10,177 nucleotides of DNA from an uncultured Lachnospiraceae bacterium (lineage in GTDB: Bacteria > Bacillota_A > Clostridia > Lachnospirales > Lachnospiraceae), in assembly GCA_902801585.1 (NCBI GenBank), contig CADCIU010000069.1, positions 1-10,177 of the forward strand, written 5' to 3'. The position numbers were made by a program, and so were the translations under genes. Shown here one piece after another: positions 7,200 through 10,177 of this stretch (within the stretch, counting starts at the first letter, position 1; each line of letters starts with the position of its first letter). The notes beneath the pieces were generated by a model, which was not told the origin of the DNA, made no database searches, and was given only the letters and a program-made list of their open reading frames with translations.

Positions 7200-7502
7200 T
7201 CAGATTCTCTCTGTGTACGCCTTGTAGATATATCCGTAGCACTCTCCGCCTTCCGGATCATAGATCCAAAGTCTGTACCACTCTCCATCAAGAGTAATGC
7301 CATCGACTTTGAGCTTGTGTCCACGCTCATAGACCTTGGCAATTCTGCCGTTGGGGGTATACCTGCAGTTCAGTGTGGAAGATGTAACTCTCACCCAGAT
7401 GGGCTGTATATCTCTTACGCTGAAGCCTTCTCCGGTTCCATCATTGCCGCCTGTTACCTGCTCAAGTGCATCGATATTCAGTTTGTTATTCAGTTCGCTC
7501 AT
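7200..7502 (-). CDS. Double-glycine-leader protein with bacterial SH3-like domain
   Basis: A 100-residue protein of unknown role. Its first 19 residues, MSELNNKLNIDALEQVTGG, look like a double-glycine export leader of the bacteriocin/ComC type: a short charged start, alternating hydrophobics (Ile10, Leu13, Val16) and Gly18-Gly19. Proteins with such leaders are normally cleaved after the Gly pair and exported by C39-peptidase ABC transporters; none is in the window. The predicted 81-residue mature part (20-100) resembles a bacterial SH3 domain: TLNCRYTPNGRIAKVYERG (43-61) is like the usual L-N-V-R-x-x-P segment, then LDGEWYRLWI (71-80) and CYGYIYKAY (88-96), like the usual W-x-x-V ... G-Y-V pattern. 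Cys46 and Cys88 could pair. ATG 7502 is chosen because GGAGG (7508-7512) lies five bases upstream; the ATG at 7514 would overlap it. It stands alone, with its own promoter and terminator. Confidence 0.8.
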   Translation of the reverse strand: MSELNNKLNIDALEQVTGGNDGTGEGFSVRDIQPIWVRVTSSTLNCRYTPNGRIAKVYERGHKLKVDGITLDGEWYRLWIYDPEGGECYGYIYKAYTERI

Positions 7503-7519
7503 GTTGTCCTCCATTCATT

Positions 7520-7555
7520 CCGGAGCGCCGTATCTGATCACTATATCTGCTCCGG
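7520..7555 (-). promoter_or_regulatory. Hairpin in the 5' leader just upstream of the ribosome binding site
   Basis: CCGGAGC (7549-7555) and GCTCCGG (7520-7526) on the minus strand are perfectly complementary with a 22-base loop. The stem ends seven bases before the GGAGG of the leader/SH3 gene, so it could influence translation or RNA stability. There is no known riboswitch consensus that I recognise. Confidence 0.45.
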
Positions 7556-7595
7556 TCCTGTGCCTGAGCCAAATTATGACGGCTGTGCTCCTCAC

Positions 7596-7611
7596 AATGC
7601 CTTGCGGCATT
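7596..7611 (-). promoter_or_regulatory. Small hairpin at the predicted transcript start of the leader/SH3 gene
   Basis: AATGCC and GGCATT pair in a 6-bp stem closed by a GCAA tetraloop on the minus strand, a stable GNRA type. The predicted transcription start (about 7611) puts this at the very 5' end of the message, a position where hairpins often protect RNA from 5'-end decay. Confidence 0.45.
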
Positions 7612-7617
7612 TATTTG

Positions 7618-7646
7618 TTATTAGATATTTTTTAGAGATTTTTCAA
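7618..7646 (-). promoter_or_regulatory. Sigma-A-like promoter of the leader/SH3 gene
   Basis: On the minus strand TTGAAA (7641-7646) and TAATAA (7618-7623) are separated by exactly 17 bases in a locally AT-rich stretch. The predicted start leaves a leader of roughly 109 bases before the ATG, containing two hairpins. Confidence 0.6.
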
Positions 7647-7709
7647 TCTAAATCTATATACGGGGACCTTGTCAGAGTTCCACGTTCTATTAAAACTATT
7701 TTAAATCAG

Positions 7710-7743
7710 AGCCACTTGTAAGCACTTGCAGCCACTTGTAAGC
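7710..7743. repeat. 20-bp direct repeat with helically phased CACTTG cores
   Basis: AGCCACTTGTAAGC occurs exactly twice (7710-7723, 7730-7743), and the inner hexamer CACTTG occurs three times at an exact 10-base period (7713, 7723, 7733). It lies between the stop of the histidine phosphatase gene and the promoter of the leader/SH3 gene, about 64 bases upstream of the latter's -35 box. It may be a protein-binding array or a simple duplication. Confidence 0.7.
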
Positions 7744-7751
7744 TCAGCAGC

Positions 7752-8288
7752 TCAGCGCTCACATACGACACACTCTCCGTTGCGGTAGAAAAGACTCGAG
7801 TGATCCGGGCGAAATCCCTGTTTTTTCATCACCTGCAGGAGCGTGATCATGAAAAAGCCATGCGTAAACACAATACAGTCTTCATTTCTCCGGATCAGGT
7901 GCCGCACGAACCTCTCCGCTCTGCGTCTGGTCCCGGCACGGGATTCCGGCTGCCGCCGCGCGCAGAAAAACCACTGTGATCTGCTGACACCTGACTGCAC
8001 AAACCTTGGCAGCCTCAGGCCTGTGTCAAAGCCTGACTTCTCCGGAACTTCATTGATCAGGGCTGTCACCTTCAACTCTCTGTCTCCGACTGTCTGCCTT
8101 GCTGTTGCCGCTGTTCTTGACAACCTGCTGACATAAACCCTGCGAAACTCTGTATCCGGAAGTCGGACCGTTACCGGAAGGACCGGTGCGTCATCATACA
8201 TTTCACAGGCTTTATCGTACTCCGCAGATGTCTGCCAGAAACTCCACTTCATATCCACTTTCGCATGTCTTACAATTGCTACCACCAT
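7752..8288 (-). CDS. Histidine phosphatase superfamily protein (phosphoglycerate-mutase-like)
   Basis: A 178-residue soluble protein of the histidine phosphatase (branch 1) fold, which hydrolyses or transfers phosphate through a phospho-histidine. The substrate cannot be told. Seen: AIVRHAKVD at the N-terminus (4-12), with Arg7 and His8 forming the phospho-acceptor motif (RHA here rather than the usual RHG); VYVSRLSRTAATA (51-63), matching the S-x-L-x-R-x-x-x-T-A segment; NEVPEKSG (79-86), with a conserved-type acidic residue; and IVFTHGFFM (139-147), with the second catalytic His143. The middle section (about 108-134) is unusually rich in Arg. Its ATG has only a poor purine-rich site upstream (GAGAGAAG). 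It follows the flavin-protein gene on the same strand after 76 bases that hold a 13-bp repeat. No clear terminator follows it. Confidence 0.82.
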   Translation of the reverse strand: MVVAIVRHAKVDMKWSFWQTSAEYDKACEMYDDAPVLPVTVRLPDTEFRRVYVSRLSRTAATARQTVGDRELKVTALINEVPEKSGFDTGLRLPRFVQSGVSRSQWFFCARRQPESRAGTRRRAERFVRHLIRRNEDCIVFTHGFFMITLLQVMKKQGFRPDHSSLFYRNGECVVCER

Positions 8289-8319
8289 AGTACTGCTTCT
8301 CTCAAATCATACGAATCTA

Positions 8320-8358
8320 CTAATCCTGCCTACTAATCCTACCTGCTAATCCTACTAT
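8320..8358. repeat. Three tandem 13-bp repeats between two minus-strand genes
   Basis: CTAATCCTGCCTA, CTAATCCTACCTG and CTAATCCTACTAT follow one another at 8320-8332, 8333-8345 and 8346-8358; the eight-base CTAATCCT is identical in all three. They begin seven bases past the stop of the flavin-protein gene and end 31 bases before the next ATG, so in the message they would be 13-base GA-rich repeats upstream of the phosphatase. Confidence 0.85.
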
Positions 8359-8364
8359 ATGCGG

Positions 8365-8877
8365 TCACTTTCCCGCACGCTCAAGAAGGAGCTCACGCCC
8401 GATCTTGCCGGTCATGTGATCGATGGTGATCTCGACACAGCACAAGCTGCGTGCTCTTATGGTATCCTCTGTCTCTTTCATATAGAGATCCTCGAAGCCC
8501 TTGGAATATTTTGCCCCCAGAGCATTTGCGGACCGGCGCAGTTCCTCTTCCGTTTCCAGGATCCTGGCTTTTCCGAAGACGATCACACTGCAGTATTTCG
8601 TAGTTCTCTCCTTGGGCATAACATCATCACGGTCAATGACCGTGAAAGAAACCTTGTCGTATTTTCGGATCGATTCGATCTTGTGGCCGGTCTTCGCTCC
8701 GTGGAAATTGATCGTTCCCAGCCCTTCGCCTTCTTCGTAGACAAAGCTGATCGGAACCGTATAAGGGTATCCGTCATCTCCCCGGACACCCAAAACTCCC
8801 GAAGTTGCCCTCTTTAGTATCTCCACGCACTCCGTAGTTGAAATCTGCTGCTTTTTCCTTCTCATTTCTCTGAACAT
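8365..8877 (-). CDS. Pyridoxamine 5'-phosphate oxidase-family (NimA-like) flavin-binding protein
   Basis: A 170-residue soluble split-barrel protein of the PNPOx-like/NimA-like group, whose members bind FMN or related cofactors and act as small oxidoreductases. The reaction here is unknown. Seen: MFREMRRKKQ, the usual start of this subgroup; the helix TTECVEILKRATSGVLGV (14-31); DDGYPYTVPISFVYEEG (34-50); INFHGAKTGHKIESIRKYDKVSFTVID (56-82), the cofactor-binding part of the barrel; and YCSVIVFGKARIL (95-107). The frame extends upstream to a TTG (8919) and an ATG (8886). I chose ATG 8877 for family fit; AGAGG lies about 11 bases upstream of it but only two bases from ATG 8886. It has a good promoter and could be co-transcribed with the histidine phosphatase gene downstream. 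It is not the biosynthetic PdxH as judged by its motifs. Confidence 0.88.
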   Translation of the reverse strand: MFREMRRKKQQISTTECVEILKRATSGVLGVRGDDGYPYTVPISFVYEEGEGLGTINFHGAKTGHKIESIRKYDKVSFTVIDRDDVMPKERTTKYCSVIVFGKARILETEEELRRSANALGAKYSKGFEDLYMKETEDTIRARSLCCVEITIDHMTGKIGRELLLERAGK

Positions 8878-8936
8878 TGTCTTCATCGCCTCTTCATGAT
8901 TGAACGTACAGTATGACAAAAGTATTTCGATACAGA

Positions 8937-8945
8937 ATTATAACA
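8937..8945 (-). promoter_or_regulatory. Extended -10 promoter of the flavin-protein gene
   Basis: On the minus strand TGT-TATAAT (8937-8945) is a perfect -10 hexamer with the TGn extension, which can compensate for the poor -35 region seen upstream. The start would lie about 50 bases before ATG 8877. Confidence 0.6.
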
Positions 8946-8964
8946 TGTTCCGCACAGATTAAAG

Positions 8965-9007
8965 AAGGCTGCCGCACCAAGATTCTTACTTGGCGCGGCA
9001 GCCTTTT
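8965..9007 (-). terminator. Rho-independent terminator of the surface-protein gene
   Basis: AAGGCTGCCGC (8965-8975) pairs with GCGGCAGCCTT (8995-9005). One mismatch follows, then CCAAG/CTTGG closes a seven-base loop. On the minus strand the stem is followed by CTTTAAT, a modest U-tract. It lies just past the stop at 9052 and just before the flavin-gene promoter. Confidence 0.92.
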
Positions 9008-9051
9008 ACATTACCGACAGTTTGTCAAATAATCAGCCTTCTGAAATGATA

Positions 9052-10177
9052 TCATTCATGTCTCCGCCGCCTTCTCCAAAGAAGAGCTCCAAGCCCTCCT
9101 CCGGCTGCTGCGAAGAGCAGAACGTAGAGTGCAACAGGGTTCTCATCTCCTGTGCGAGTCTTCCTGGGCGGTTCGTCGGGCTTGCCGGGTTTCGTCACAG
9201 GATTCTCAACCACTTCGAGCGTAAACTCCGGATCATCTCCAACCTTTACTGTCGCGTTCTTGCCTCCGTTGACAACCTTACCGGGGCCGCCGTTCGCTTT
9301 AAGGGCACCCGCCAGTACTTTGACCGTCAACGTGACAGTACCTTCTTTACCTGCCTCCACATCTTTCAGCGTCCAGATGACAACGCCATCCTGCAGTTTG
9401 CCGCCATCAGAGGAGGAGACATATTCAACGTTCTTATCCAGCGTATCTTTGATCACGATATCAACCGCTTTTCTCTTATAGTTCTTGTAGCTGATCTCGT
9501 ATGTGATCTGATCGCCTACCTTCACCTCTCCGAGAGTTCCGTTTCCTTCATAAGGAGTGATCTCTCTCTTATGGGGCTTTTCAGGTGCAGGCTCTTCCGG
9601 TACAGGGTTCTCTACGGTCTCAACAGAGTATTCCGCATCGTTTCCGACTTTGACTGTTGTCGAATCTCCGCCGTTAACAACCTTTCCGGATCCGCCGTTT
9701 GACTTCCTTGCTCCTTCCAGTACGATCACTTTGAGAGTAACAGTACCTTCAGTTCCGGCAGGGACATCCGCTATGGTCCAGTTCACCACACCGTCTGCAA
9801 GCTTGCCGCCATCCGATGCGCTCACGAACTCCACGTTCGGATCCAGCGTATCCTTGATCGTGACATCCGCAGCTTCACTCTTGTAGTTCTTGTAGCTGAT
9901 CTCATATGTGATCTCGTCTCCGACTTCCACTTCTCCGAGTGTTCCGGTTCCAAGATACGGAGCGATCTCCTGCTTATGAGGATTTTCAGGTACAGGGTTC
10001 GTTACGGTCTCCACCTCAAACTCAGAGTCATTTCCGACTTTGACTGTTGTTCCGGGGCCGTTTTCAACCTTTCCTTCACCGCCTTCGGACTGCAGTGCGC
10101 CTTCCAGTACCTTCACTGTCAGCGTCACTGTGCCTTCCTTGCCGGCTTCGACTTCCGCGATCGTCCAGTTGACTACG
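9052..10177 (-). CDS. DUF11-type repeat cell-surface protein, C-terminal part (5' end beyond window)
   Basis: The frame runs off the right edge; 374 residues are visible and the N-terminus and signal peptide are not. The protein is built of tandem Ig-like DUF11/TIGR01451-type repeats: each has GEVxVGDxITYEISYKNY, then IKDTLDxNVEXVSxSDGGKLxDG, then VVxWTxxDVxAGxEGTVTL, and repeats are joined by Pro-rich linkers (NPVPENPHK; NPVPEEPAPEKPHK). The end is a wall-sorting-like tail: a Pro/Lys-rich stretch, KTRTGDENP, a hydrophobic helix of about 20 residues, and RRRRRHE. Such proteins are normally exported by Sec and joined to peptidoglycan by sortase. Here the usual L-P-x-T-G reads K-T-R-T-G, so covalent anchoring is uncertain. 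A GTG at 10128 lies inside a repeat and is not the true start. Its role is probably adhesion or as a cell-wall stalk, by inference only. Confidence 0.88.
   Translation of the reverse strand, partial: VVNWTIAEVEAGKEGTVTLTVKVLEGALQSEGGEGKVENGPGTTVKVGNDSEFEVETVTNPVPENPHKQEIAPYLGTGTLGEVEVGDEITYEISYKNYKSEAADVTIKDTLDPNVEFVSASDGGKLADGVVNWTIADVPAGTEGTVTLKVIVLEGARKSNGGSGKVVNGGDSTTVKVGNDAEYSVETVENPVPEEPAPEKPHKREITPYEGNGTLGEVKVGDQITYEISYKNYKRKAVDIVIKDTLDKNVEYVSSSDGGKLQDGVVIWTLKDVEAGKEGTVTLTVKVLAGALKANGGPGKVVNGGKNATVKVGDDPEFTLEVVENPVTKPGKPDEPPRKTRTGDENPVALYVLLFAAAGGGLGALLWRRRRRHE
9196..10176 (-). repeat. Long tandem domain repeats, period 387-405 bp
   Basis: The same landmark (plus-strand GTCCAG-N6-AC) recurs at 9371, 9776 and 10163, giving repeat lengths of 405 and 387 bases (135 and 129 residues). 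The difference of six residues is mostly a longer Pro-Glu-Pro linker. Similarity is high at both DNA and protein level, suggesting recent duplication or recombination between units, and more units probably lie beyond the window. Confidence 0.85.

Noticed and set aside
7200..7502. Nif11-type RiPP precursor
   Set aside because: The leader is too short and lacks the long Nif11 region; no RiPP-modifying enzyme is nearby, and the mature part looks like a folded SH3 domain.
7515..7595. Possible 26-codon upstream frame (GTG start) in the 5' leader of the leader/SH3 gene, ending next to its ribosome binding site
   Set aside because: There is no ribosome binding site before the GTG and no recognisable peptide, so it is not listed as a gene; a translated leader cannot be excluded.
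7317..7721. Plus-strand open frame across the leader/SH3 gene and its promoter
   Set aside because: The minus-strand gene has leader, ribosome binding site, promoter and terminator; this frame has none.
8365..8877. Assignment as pdxH (vitamin B6 biosynthesis)
   Set aside because: Its length and motifs fit the short NimA-like/PNPOx-like family, not the longer biosynthetic enzyme.

Overview
The window reads as a chromosomal segment of a Gram-positive, Clostridia-like Bacillota (Lachnospiraceae or a relative is my best guess, by inference only). The reasons are strong GGAGG-type ribosome binding sites, sigma-A-like TATAAT promoters, U-tailed hairpin terminators, a moderate GC content, the methylerythritol phosphate (MEP) isoprenoid pathway, an AGCS amino-acid symporter, and a cell-surface protein with a sortase-like tail. 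No tRNA, rRNA, CRISPR array, insertion sequence or phage gene is visible. Gene density is high and the longest non-coding gap is about 250 bp.

Layout. At the left edge is a PfkB-family sugar/nucleoside kinase on the minus strand (cut by the window end). It diverges from an AGCS-type sodium:alanine/glycine symporter on the plus strand, whose frame is broken by one in-frame TAG at a conserved tryptophan. Next comes dxr (plus). It converges on dxs (minus), and the two share one perfect bidirectional terminator, so the first two enzymes of the MEP pathway lie tail to tail. From dxs to the right edge every gene is on the minus strand: dxs; nagA (N-acetylglucosamine-6-phosphate deacetylase); a 100-residue protein with a double-glycine export leader fused to a bacterial SH3-like domain; a histidine-phosphatase-superfamily protein; a pyridoxamine-5'-phosphate-oxidase-like flavin protein; and the C-terminal part of a repetitive DUF11-type surface protein with an atypical sorting signal.

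How they work together. Only dxs and dxr have an obvious functional link (pyruvate + glyceraldehyde-3-phosphate to DXP to MEP). The others look like independent transcription units: dxs, the leader/SH3 gene and the flavin-protein gene each have a recognisable promoter, and dxr/dxs, the leader/SH3 gene and the surface-protein gene end in terminators. The histidine phosphatase could be read together with the flavin protein, 76 bp upstream of it.

The points most worth a second look are the leader/SH3 protein, with its hairpin-rich leader RNA and helically phased upstream repeats; the amber codon in the symporter; and short direct repeats sitting just after, or over, the stop codon of four different genes, each with a different unit.
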